NCBI GenBank assembly: GCA_003558625.1
Contig: PWPP01000139.1
Span: forward strand, 1 to 11,447
Direction: 5' to 3'
Source: Syntrophomonas sp.
Lineage (GTDB): Bacteria; Bacillota; Syntrophomonadia; Syntrophomonadales; Syntrophomonadaceae
DNA length: 11,447 nt
The translations under genes were made by a program, and so were the position numbers. Numbering within the stretch: the first letter of the stretch is position 1; each line of letters starts with the position of its first letter. Shown here piece by piece: positions 1-5,834 of this stretch. Below the pieces are notes generated by a model that was not told the DNA's origin, did not search any database, and saw only the letters and a program-made list of their open reading frames with translations.

Positions 1-1085
1 CGGCGGGCCTGGAAGTCCTCGCAGTTGGAACAGGAGGAGATTTCCTTGTAGTCGTTATAGCTGGGCATCCACACTTCCAGATCATAGGTTTTGGCGGCGG
101 AAAAGCCCATGTCCCCGGCACATAAAAGAATGCGCCGGTAAGGTAATCCCAGCATTTCCAAAACTACTTCCGCATCCCGGGTCAGGGATTCCAGTTCGTC
201 ATAGGATGTTTCTTCGCTGGTAAATTTCACCAGTTCTACTTTGTTAAACTGATGCTGTCTGATCACACCCCGGGTATCGCGGCCGTGAGAGCCGGCTTCC
301 GCTCTAAAGCAGGCGGTATAGGCCGTTAGATATATGGGAAACTGGCTCTGGTCCAGAATCTCATCCCGGTACAAGTTGGTCAGGGGTACTTCGGCGGTGG
401 GAATCAGATACATGTCTTTACCTTCCAGTTTGAACATATCATTGGCAAATTTAGGCAGCTGTCCTGTTCCCTCCATGATTTCAGCATTAACGATGAAAGG
501 AGGAAAGATTTCCTGGTAACCGTGGCTTTCGCCATGCACATCCAGATAGAAGTTGATAACCGCTCTTTCCAGGCGCGCTCCCCATCCTTTGTAGACCGTA
601 AACCGGGCTCCGGATAATTTGGCCGCCCGCTCAAAGTCCAGGATATCCAAATCCACCCCGATATCCCAATGGGCCTTGGGTTCAAAGTCAAAGCAGGGTG
701 CTTCCCCCCATTTCTTGATTTCAATATTTTCGCTTTCATCGCTTCCCGGAGGTACCGTTTCATGGGGCAGATTGGGGATATTCAGCAACAGGTTGTTAAT
801 GTTCTCTTCCACCTCTTTTAGGACCTGGTCGATGTTTTTTATGTCCTGCCCTATGATGCGCACCTTTTCCATCAGTTCCCCAGCATCCTGGTTTTCTTTT
901 TTCATCCTCCCCACTTCATGGGAAGCCTTGTTGCGATACTCTTTCAGCTCTTCCACCCGGCCCAGCAGCTGCCGCCGCTCTTCATCCAACACGATATAGC
1001 GGTCGATGATTTCCGGCTCCGAGCGGTGCTGCAACCGGGTCTTAACCTGCAGGGGATCTGCCTTAATCTTTTTGGTATCAAGCAT
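1..1085 (-). CDS. serS: Seryl-tRNA synthetase, 3' end cut off by window edge
   Basis: Class II aminoacyl-tRNA synthetase that activates serine with ATP and loads it onto tRNA-Ser in the cytoplasm. I read 361 complete codons from the ATG at 1085 with no stop; bacterial SerRS is usually about 425 residues, so roughly 60 C-terminal residues, including motif 3, lie outside. Residues 1 to about 105 form the charged N-terminal arm that makes the antiparallel coiled coil gripping the long variable arm of tRNA-Ser. The catalytic core follows, with the serine-contacting TAEV at 230-233 and motif 2 at about 259-285 (CFRAEAG, then GRDTRG and RQHQFNKVEL, with the ATP-binding Arg261). A GGAGG lies 7 bases before the ATG. 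It is 40 bases downstream of serA and has no visible promoter of its own, so it should be co-transcribed with serA under the serine T-box. The identity is secure. Confidence 0.97.
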   Translation of the reverse strand, partial: MLDTKKIKADPLQVKTRLQHRSEPEIIDRYIVLDEERRQLLGRVEELKEYRNKASHEVGRMKKENQDAGELMEKVRIIGQDIKNIDQVLKEVEENINNLLLNIPNLPHETVPPGSDESENIEIKKWGEAPCFDFEPKAHWDIGVDLDILDFERAAKLSGARFTVYKGWGARLERAVINFYLDVHGESHGYQEIFPPFIVNAEIMEGTGQLPKFANDMFKLEGKDMYLIPTAEVPLTNLYRDEILDQSQFPIYLTAYTACFRAEAGSHGRDTRGVIRQHQFNKVELVKFTSEETSYDELESLTRDAEVVLEMLGLPYRRILLCAGDMGFSAAKTYDLEVWMPSYNDYKEISSCSNCEDFQAR

Positions 1086-1125
1086 GATTCATCCTCCATT
1101 TTCTCTCTAATTCAACCCCTGTTGT

Positions 1126-2718
1126 TCAGACAAAATGTACAATTTTGGCACTGGTGATCCCGTCCACGGATAATAAGCGGTTTAAGACCCGCTCATCCAC
1201 TTTTTGATCGACATTAACGATCATAACGGCGATGCCCCCTTTGTCTTTGCGAGACACTTTCATGGAAGCGATATTGATGCCTTCTTCTCCCAATAGAGAC
1301 GCAAAGGGGCCGATGACCCCGGGCCGGTCTTCATTTTCCACCACCAGCACATATCCTTCCAGGGTGCTCTCAATCTCATAGCCGTTGTAATCCACCAACA
1401 GGGGTAAGCGGGCCCGGGACAAGGTCCCTTCCAAATCCAGCTTGCATTCTTTATTCTGTATTTTGGCCGTGATCAGATTTTTATAGCGCTTGGGGCTTTG
1501 GGCCTCTTTGCGGTCAAACACTGCAATTCCCCGGTCTTCCGCCATTAAACGGGCATTAACATAGTTTACTTTATCCCCCATAATCGGTTCCATGATCCCC
1601 TTTAGAAAACCGATGCTAAGGATTTCTGTTTCATGTTCGGCAATGGGGCCGCTGAAGGTAAGCTCCACTTTGCTTATGGGGGATTTCTCCAGCTGGTAGT
1701 AAATATTGCCCATTTTTTCCACCAGGGCGATATAAGCCTGTAAATATTTCAGTTCATCACTGAGCATGGTCGGCAGGTTGACCACGTTGGGCACCAGCTC
1801 TCCCCGGAGAGCTTTGATGACCTGTTCGGAAATATTTTCTCCCACCCGGCGCTGGGCCTCATAGGTATCCGCTCCCAGGTGCGGGGTGCAGACTACGTTG
1901 CTGAAGGAGAATAATGGATTTTCCGTGGCCGGTTCCTGTTCAAACACATCCAGGCCCGCCCCCCATACCTTGCCGGTTTCCAGGGCTAGCCTAAGGGCTT
2001 CTTCTTTTACGATCCCTCCCCGGGCGCAGTTGATCACGATTAAACCATCCCGGGCCAGGTCCAGCATCTTTTCATCAATCAGATACATGGTTTCTTCGTT
2101 CCTGGGGGTATGGATGGTTAATATATCCACTTCCTGCATTAATTCTTCCAGGGTCTGCGTTTTTATAACCCCGAAGCGTTCAAAGCGTTCATTGGTAATA
2201 TAGGGGTCATAGGACATGACCTCCATATTGAAGGATTTTAAGCGGGTGGCAACCATGGAGCCGATCCGGCCCAGGCCTACAATTCCCACTTTCTTGCCAT
2301 AAAGTTCTACCCCGCGGAAGGGCTTCCGATCCCAGATCCCGCCTTTCAGAGTTTTGCTGGCGGCCGCGGTCTTGCGGGCGGTAGACAGAAGCAGGCTGAT
2401 GGTTTGTTCGGCTGCGGATATGGTGTTGCTGTCCGGGGTGTTGGCCACAATAATTCCCAGGCGGGTACAGGTATCCACATCGATATTGTCGACCCCGTTA
2501 CCGGCACGTCCCACCACTTTCAGCTTTTTCCCCCGGCTTACCAGCTCCTTGTCTACCTGGGTTACACTTCTGACTACCAGGGCATCATACTGATCGATGA
2601 TATCTAATAATTCACCTCTGGATATGCCGTCACAATAATTCACATCCAGTTCCTGCTTTAATAAGTCAATGCCTTCTTCTGCAATTCTTTCCGTTACGAT
2701 GACTTTATTTCTGCTCAT
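1126..2718 (-). CDS. serA: D-3-phosphoglycerate dehydrogenase, long form with ACT domain
   Basis: First committed step of serine synthesis: oxidises 3-phosphoglycerate to 3-phosphohydroxypyruvate with NAD+. The product is 530 residues, typical of the long bacterial form. A substrate-binding segment is followed by the Rossmann fold with GLGRIG at 148-153, and the catalytic Arg233 (CARGG), Glu262 (FEQEP) and His280 (TPHLGA), the same numbers as in the Mycobacterium tuberculosis enzyme. An intervening regulatory (ASB-type) domain spans about 315-450 and a C-terminal ACT domain about 455-530. In the ACT domain, Asn462, Asp464 and Asn482 occupy the positions that bind serine in known enzymes, so feedback inhibition by serine is likely (inference). 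An AAGGAAGGAG precedes the ATG by about 9 bases. It lies 35 bases after the aminotransferase and 40 before serS. Regulation would be double: T-box control of transcription and serine control of activity. Confidence 0.98.
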   Translation of the reverse strand: MSRNKVIVTERIAEEGIDLLKQELDVNYCDGISRGELLDIIDQYDALVVRSVTQVDKELVSRGKKLKVVGRAGNGVDNIDVDTCTRLGIIVANTPDSNTISAAEQTISLLLSTARKTAAASKTLKGGIWDRKPFRGVELYGKKVGIVGLGRIGSMVATRLKSFNMEVMSYDPYITNERFERFGVIKTQTLEELMQEVDILTIHTPRNEETMYLIDEKMLDLARDGLIVINCARGGIVKEEALRLALETGKVWGAGLDVFEQEPATENPLFSFSNVVCTPHLGADTYEAQRRVGENISEQVIKALRGELVPNVVNLPTMLSDELKYLQAYIALVEKMGNIYYQLEKSPISKVELTFSGPIAEHETEILSIGFLKGIMEPIMGDKVNYVNARLMAEDRGIAVFDRKEAQSPKRYKNLITAKIQNKECKLDLEGTLSRARLPLLVDYNGYEIESTLEGYVLVVENEDRPGVIGPFASLLGEEGINIASMKVSRKDKGGIAVMIVNVDQKVDERVLNRLLSVDGITSAKIVHFV

Positions 2719-2753
2719 GGTATATACTCCTTCCTTAGGATCGTATTTTGTTT

Positions 2754-3908
2754 TTATATGTTTTCCAGAATAACCTTCTGAGCCCGGCTGACTCCTACCC
2801 CTAAGGTAATGTCATGTCCCAGCTGTGCCAGGGTGATTTCCAGGGCCGCCATCACGGAAAGGAGGTCTAATTCCCGGATATAGCCCAGATGGCCGATACG
2901 GAAAATGACATCATCCAGCTGCTGCTGTCCCCCTGCCATGACGATATTGAATTTCTCCGACATATATTGACGCACCCGATTGGAACCCAGGCTGGCCGGG
3001 GCGATTACAGAAGTTAAGGATGGTGAAGCATGATTATCGTGCGCCAAGAGCTCTAATCCCATTGCCCGGACACTGGTCCGAACCAGGGTGCGGTATTTTT
3101 TATGCCGGGCAATAATGTTCTCCAGTCCCTCTTCCTTCAGCATGGTTAATGCTTCTCTTAATCCATAAAACAGGGAGATGGCCGGGGTGAAAGCGGTCTG
3201 GCCCTTTTCCAGATATTTCAGGCCCAGGGAAACATCCCAATAATACCTGGGATTGTCGGCTTCCCGGCTGGCCTTTAAGGCCCGCTCGCTGAAGGTCATA
3301 AAACTCAGTCCCGGAGGGATCATAAAAGCTTTTTGGGAACCGCTCAGAATTACGTCTATGCCCCATGCATCCATTTTAAGCTCCAGAGCCGATAAGCTGC
3401 TCACGGCATCTACCATGAAGAGGGCCGGATGCTCCCCCATGGCTTCCCTGATCATTTTGATATCATTATATACCCCGGTGGAGGTTTCATTATGGGTTAC
3501 CAGTAGGGCTTTGATTTCCCGGTTGGGGTCCTTTAACATTCGCTCCCGGATCATGTCCGGATCGGCTGCCTGTCCCCACTTGACTGCCATTCTTTCTACC
3601 CGGGCCCCGAAACTGGCAGCTATATCGGCAAAGCGCTCCCCGAATACACCCATAGTTATGGCTAATACCTTATCTCCCGGGGAAATAAAATTGGTAACGG
3701 CTGCTTCCAGAGCTCCCGTTCCTGATGAAGGATATATGATTAAGTGGTCCCGGGTACAGCAAATGTTTTTCACTTCGGCCGTGACTTCTTCTAATATCTC
3801 TCTGAATTCCGGTCCCCGGTGATTGATCATGGGCCTGCTCATGGCTCTTGATACCCGATCGGGAATGGGTGTCGGCCCGGGAACCAGCAAGAATTGCTCT
3901 CCTACCAT
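2754..3908 (-). CDS. Class V (SgaA/AGXT-like) PLP-dependent aminotransferase, probable phosphoserine or serine-glyoxylate/pyruvate aminotransferase
   Basis: Fold-type I aminotransferase of 384 residues, in the serine-pyruvate / alanine-glyoxylate aminotransferase family. Visible landmarks are the N-terminal LLVPGPTPIP (7-16), the PLP-phosphate loop SSGTGALEAA (61-70), Asp167 in VDAVSS that contacts the pyridine nitrogen, the Schiff-base Lys193 in SGSQKAF, and a late FRIGHLG (336-342) whose Arg337 should bind the substrate carboxylate. It is the first gene after the serine T-box and sits directly before serA. From that context I infer that it transaminates 3-phosphohydroxypyruvate to phosphoserine in place of SerC; relatives of this family do so in some bacteria and archaea. 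The sequence alone does not exclude serine-glyoxylate, serine-pyruvate or alanine-glyoxylate transamination, so I give no gene symbol. The start is the ATG at 3908, preceded by a strong GAAGGAGGG at 3918-3926. Confidence 0.9.
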   Translation of the reverse strand: MVGEQFLLVPGPTPIPDRVSRAMSRPMINHRGPEFREILEEVTAEVKNICCTRDHLIIYPSSGTGALEAAVTNFISPGDKVLAITMGVFGERFADIAASFGARVERMAVKWGQAADPDMIRERMLKDPNREIKALLVTHNETSTGVYNDIKMIREAMGEHPALFMVDAVSSLSALELKMDAWGIDVILSGSQKAFMIPPGLSFMTFSERALKASREADNPRYYWDVSLGLKYLEKGQTAFTPAISLFYGLREALTMLKEEGLENIIARHKKYRTLVRTSVRAMGLELLAHDNHASPSLTSVIAPASLGSNRVRQYMSEKFNIVMAGGQQQLDDVIFRIGHLGYIRELDLLSVMAALEITLAQLGHDITLGVGVSRAQKVILENI

Positions 3909-3964
3909 ACTGAAAACCCTCCTTCGTTTGGGTTATATTGGGTTTGTTTATATAAAAATAATAC

Positions 3965-3996
3965 AAAAATCCCCCCGTCCCAGTAGGGACGAGAGG
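3965..3996 (-). terminator. Regulated intrinsic terminator of the serine T-box
   Basis: On the minus strand an 11-base arm (plus 3986-3996, CCTCTCGTCCC) pairs with a second arm (plus 3971-3981, GGGACGGGGGG) around a TACT loop, with two G-U pairs, and a run of T follows at once (3969-3965, then a further T-rich stretch). The 5' arm contains the CGTCCC that is also needed by the antiterminator, so the two structures exclude each other. It is also the first convincing terminator that transcripts coming from pdxS-pdxT would meet. Confidence 0.93.
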
Positions 3997-4208
3997 TTAG
4001 TTCCCGCGTTGCCACCCTAGTTGGTGCTGTTGACACCCCCTTGATGGTTTTAACGGTTCCACCGCGACTGCTTTCACAGGGTGCTTCCGAGAATGGATGT
4101 ATGAAACCGGCCCTACTGGTTTGCACCTGTCACCAGCTCTCTGAAATCGCCCGGGTTTCTACTATTTCCCATCATCAGCTTTTTATACTATCTTTAATCA
4201 AACATTTG
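3965..4208 (-). promoter_or_regulatory. T-box riboswitch specific for tRNA-Ser (specifier UCC)
   Basis: Leader RNA that senses uncharged tRNA and controls the aminotransferase-serA-serS operon. In transcription order: a kink-turn GCTGATGA near 4179; AGTA of the specifier loop (4163-4160); the AGAGAG motif (4142-4137) and a distal GGTGCAAACC; the 3' side of the specifier loop at 4103-4094; a CCGTTA F-box of the stem IIA/B pseudoknot (4056-4051); a small stem III (4037-4023); the T-box AGGGTGGCAACGCGGG (4018-4003); and the terminator. Helices GAAACC/GGTTTC and TGGGAA/TTCTCG frame the specifier loop and leave ATACA-TCC-A on its 3' side, placing the codon UCC (serine) at 4097-4095, followed by the usual purine. 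The TGGC bulge (4014-4011) would pair with GCCA, that is discriminator G, as in tRNA-Ser. Antiterminator: TAGGG (4019-4015) with CCCTA (3988-3984), plus GCG with CGT. The transcript start is inferred. Confidence 0.95.
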
Positions 4209-4214
4209 AGCCTA

Positions 4215-4243
4215 ATTATATTATAGGGTATTTCCTTTTGCAA
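4215..4243 (-). promoter_or_regulatory. Sigma-A-type promoter of the serine operon
   Basis: A -35 element TTGCAA (4243-4238, four of six consensus bases) is separated by exactly 17 bases from a perfect -10 TATAAT (4220-4215). Transcription should begin near 4208, about 30 bases before the T-box kink-turn, which is the expected geometry. A second TATAAT at 4225-4220 overlaps it but leaves only 12 bases of spacing. The promoter begins 10 bases after the pdxT stop codon. Confidence 0.82.
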
Positions 4244-4253
4244 GGGCTTTTTG

Positions 4254-4820
4254 TCAGGCCTTTTGCAGAAAATACTTCTGAATATCCAGGGTTTCGGTAA
4301 GTTCGGGATGAAAGGACGTTGCCAGGAGGTTGTTCTCTTCCACCATGACAATTTTTTCCTGGTATTCGCATAAAATCTTGGTCTCCCCCCACACCCGTTC
4401 CACATACGGAGCGCGGATAAACACGCCCCGGGTTATGCCAATGCCTTCAATCACCAGTTCCGCCTCAAAGCTGTCCACCTGGCGACCAAAGGCATTGCGC
4501 CTGACGGCGATATCCATCAGGCCCAGGGTGGGCTGTTTGGAAGCGACTACCTCTCGGGCCAGCAGGATCATCCCGGCACAGGTTCCCCAAACGGGCATGC
4601 CGGCCCGGGCCTTGCTGATAATGGCCTGGTCCAGGCCAAACCGGGTCATCAGCGTACCCATGGCCGTACTTTCTCCCCCGGGGATCACCAGGGCATCCAG
4701 GGTCTTGATCTGTTCCGCCCGGCGCACCAGACTGGTCTGGGCCCCACATCTTTTAAAGGCGCTCTCATGTTCGAGAAAAGCCCCCTGCAGGGCTAAAATA
4801 CCAACCCTCTTACCAGCCAC
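4254..4820 (-). CDS. pdxT: Pyridoxal 5'-phosphate synthase glutaminase subunit PdxT
   Basis: Class I glutamine amidotransferase subunit that hydrolyses glutamine and channels ammonia to PdxS for PLP synthesis. It is 188 residues long, the usual size. The catalytic triad is visible: Cys81 in GTCAGM, with His171 and Glu173 in FHPEL; the oxyanion-region motif GGES is at 48-51 and the family motif RRNAFGRQ at 107-114. The start is a GTG at 4820-4818 inside the last codons of pdxS, giving an 11-base overlap, and LxLQGAF-type family sequence begins soon after it. The nearby ATG in GGATGCAGG is out of frame. The Shine-Dalgarno match is weak (GAGAGGA about 11 bases upstream), so translation is probably coupled to pdxS (inference). 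It ends 10 bases before the next promoter, and I see no terminator in between. Confidence 0.97.
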   Translation of the reverse strand: MAGKRVGILALQGAFLEHESAFKRCGAQTSLVRRAEQIKTLDALVIPGGESTAMGTLMTRFGLDQAIISKARAGMPVWGTCAGMILLAREVVASKQPTLGLMDIAVRRNAFGRQVDSFEAELVIEGIGITRGVFIRAPYVERVWGETKILCEYQEKIVMVEENNLLATSFHPELTETLDIQKYFLQKA

Positions 4821-5694
4821 GGTCCTGCATCCTCTCTTCTTCTTTTATGGTCCGGATTTCCAGGCCGCTCATGGCTTCACCCAGGTTTTTTGATATTTCC
4901 GCCAGTACCTGGGGATCATTATAATAGGTGGTAGCGGCGACAATAGAACGGGCTCTTCTCATGGGATCAGAGGACTTAAAAATACCGGAGCCCACGAAGA
5001 TGCCGTCACAGCCCAACTGCATCATTAAGGCGGCATCCGAGGGGGTTGCTATGCCCCCGGCGGCAAAATTGACCACCGGCAGTTTTTGTAGCCGGACCAC
5101 CTCTTGCAACAATTCATAAGGGGCCTGTATTTCTTTGGCTGCTGCCATTAATTCCTCCTGAGGCAGACTGCAGATCCACCGGATTTCTGCATTGACCTGG
5201 CGGATATGTTTTACCGCTTCCACCACATTTCCGGTTCCCGGCTCCCCTTTGGTCCGGATCATCGCCGCTCCCTCGCCGATCCGTCTCAGGGCTTCGCCTA
5301 AATTTTTCGCCCCGCAGACAAAGGGCACTTTAAAATCATGTTTGTGCACGTGAAACTTCTCGTCTGCCGGGGTTAACACTTCGCTTTCGTCGATATAGTC
5401 CACCCCCAGGGCCTCTAAGACCTGGGCCTCGACAAAATGACCGATGCGGCACTTGGCCATGACCGGTATCGTTACGGCTTCCATGATTTTTATTACCACA
5501 CTGGGGTCGGCCATGCGGGCGACTCCTCCGGCGGACCTTATGTCTGCCGGTACCCGTTCCAGGGCCATCACTGCGCATGCCCCTGCTTCTTCCGCCATTT
5601 TGGCCTGTTCCGCAGAGGTCACATCCATAATCACTCCGCCCTTAAGCATCTGTGCCAGGCCGGTTTTAACCACATAGGTTCCTTTTTCCGTCAT
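4810..5694 (-). CDS. pdxS: Pyridoxal 5'-phosphate synthase lyase subunit PdxS
   Basis: Synthase subunit of the DXP-independent vitamin B6 pathway: condenses ribose 5-phosphate, glyceraldehyde 3-phosphate and ammonia from PdxT into PLP, working as a dodecameric ring with 12 PdxT subunits. It has 294 residues, the expected length. The (beta/alpha)8 barrel carries Asp24 (GGVIMDV), Lys81 (VMAKCRIGH), which forms the substrate imine, and Lys149 (RTKGEPGTGN), the second catalytic lysine; these have the same numbers as in the Bacillus subtilis enzyme. The phosphate-binding GGIATPSDAA and GCDGIFVGSGIF blocks are intact. The ATG at 5694 is preceded by TGGAGGGAC about 7 bases upstream. It forms a two-gene operon with pdxT and shares no operon features with gyrA, from which it is separated by a hairpin and a spacer of 140 bases. 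I am sure of the identity. Confidence 0.98.
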   Translation of the reverse strand: MTEKGTYVVKTGLAQMLKGGVIMDVTSAEQAKMAEEAGACAVMALERVPADIRSAGGVARMADPSVVIKIMEAVTIPVMAKCRIGHFVEAQVLEALGVDYIDESEVLTPADEKFHVHKHDFKVPFVCGAKNLGEALRRIGEGAAMIRTKGEPGTGNVVEAVKHIRQVNAEIRWICSLPQEELMAAAKEIQAPYELLQEVVRLQKLPVVNFAAGGIATPSDAALMMQLGCDGIFVGSGIFKSSDPMRRARSIVAATTYYNDPQVLAEISKNLGEAMSGLEIRTIKEEERMQDRGW

Positions 5695-5711
5695 GATTTT
5701 GTCCCTCCAGT

Positions 5712-5776
5712 ATAACCTAATTAACGGCGGTCTTCTGTAAAGCCGCCTTGATCCACGCCATATGCTCCTAGGTTAT
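5712..5776 (-). promoter_or_regulatory. Inverted repeats in the pdxS leader (possible operator or RNA structure)
   Basis: On the minus strand ATAACCTA (5776-5769) is exactly complementary to TAGGTTAT (5719-5712). The two arms enclose a smaller inverted pair, GGCGG (5747-5743) and CCGCC (5730-5726), with a 12-base loop. The inner arm of the outer pair ends 3 bases before the GGAGGG ribosome binding site of pdxS. This would allow a closed RNA structure with a stem beside the ribosome binding site, or a split protein operator. I recognise no known riboswitch class. The upstream arm overlaps a candidate -10 box, so it may not be fully in the transcript. Confidence 0.35.
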
Positions 5777-5780
5777 TATA
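5775..5780 (-). promoter_or_regulatory. Candidate -10 box of a pdxST promoter
   Basis: A perfect TATAAT on the minus strand lies in the AT-rich patch after the gyrA hairpin, about 80 bases before the pdxS ATG. At 17 bases upstream I find only GTTTCC, a poor -35 match, so the promoter is weak, activator-dependent, or wrongly placed. An alternative pair TTTACA / TATACT has a spacing of about 21 bases and runs into the ribosome binding site. Confidence 0.35.
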
Positions 5781-5783
5781 TAA

Positions 5784-5822
5784 TAAAATTCGCCCGGGGA
5801 AACATTTTTCGGCATCCCCGGG
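5784..5822 (-). terminator. Probable terminator after gyrA
   Basis: On the minus strand CCCGGGGA (5822-5815) pairs perfectly with TCCCCGGG (5800-5793) around a 14-base loop, and CGAATTTTATT follows. The stem is GC-rich and the tail T-rich but interrupted, so termination may be partial. A third copy of the same core, GCCCGGG at 5834-5828 directly after the gyrA stop, can also pair with CCCGGGC at 5798-5792, giving a longer alternative hairpin. Confidence 0.6.
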
Positions 5823-5834
5823 GTGAACCCGGGC

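Noticed and set aside
404..763. Minus-strand open frame of 119 codons as a separate gene
   Set aside because: It lies within serS in another frame; the serS frame over the same bases has coherent SerRS motifs including motif 2.
4051..4066. A second T-box-like core (GGTGGAACCG) upstream of the real T-box, suggesting a tandem riboswitch
   Set aside because: Only one stem I and one terminator are present, and the segment runs into CCGTTA, the F-box of the stem IIA/B pseudoknot, which explains it.
4801..4830. A frameshift or annotation error at the pdxS-pdxT junction because of the 11-base overlap
   Set aside because: Both proteins have normal lengths and intact ends for their families; the GTG start within pdxS is a usual coupled arrangement.
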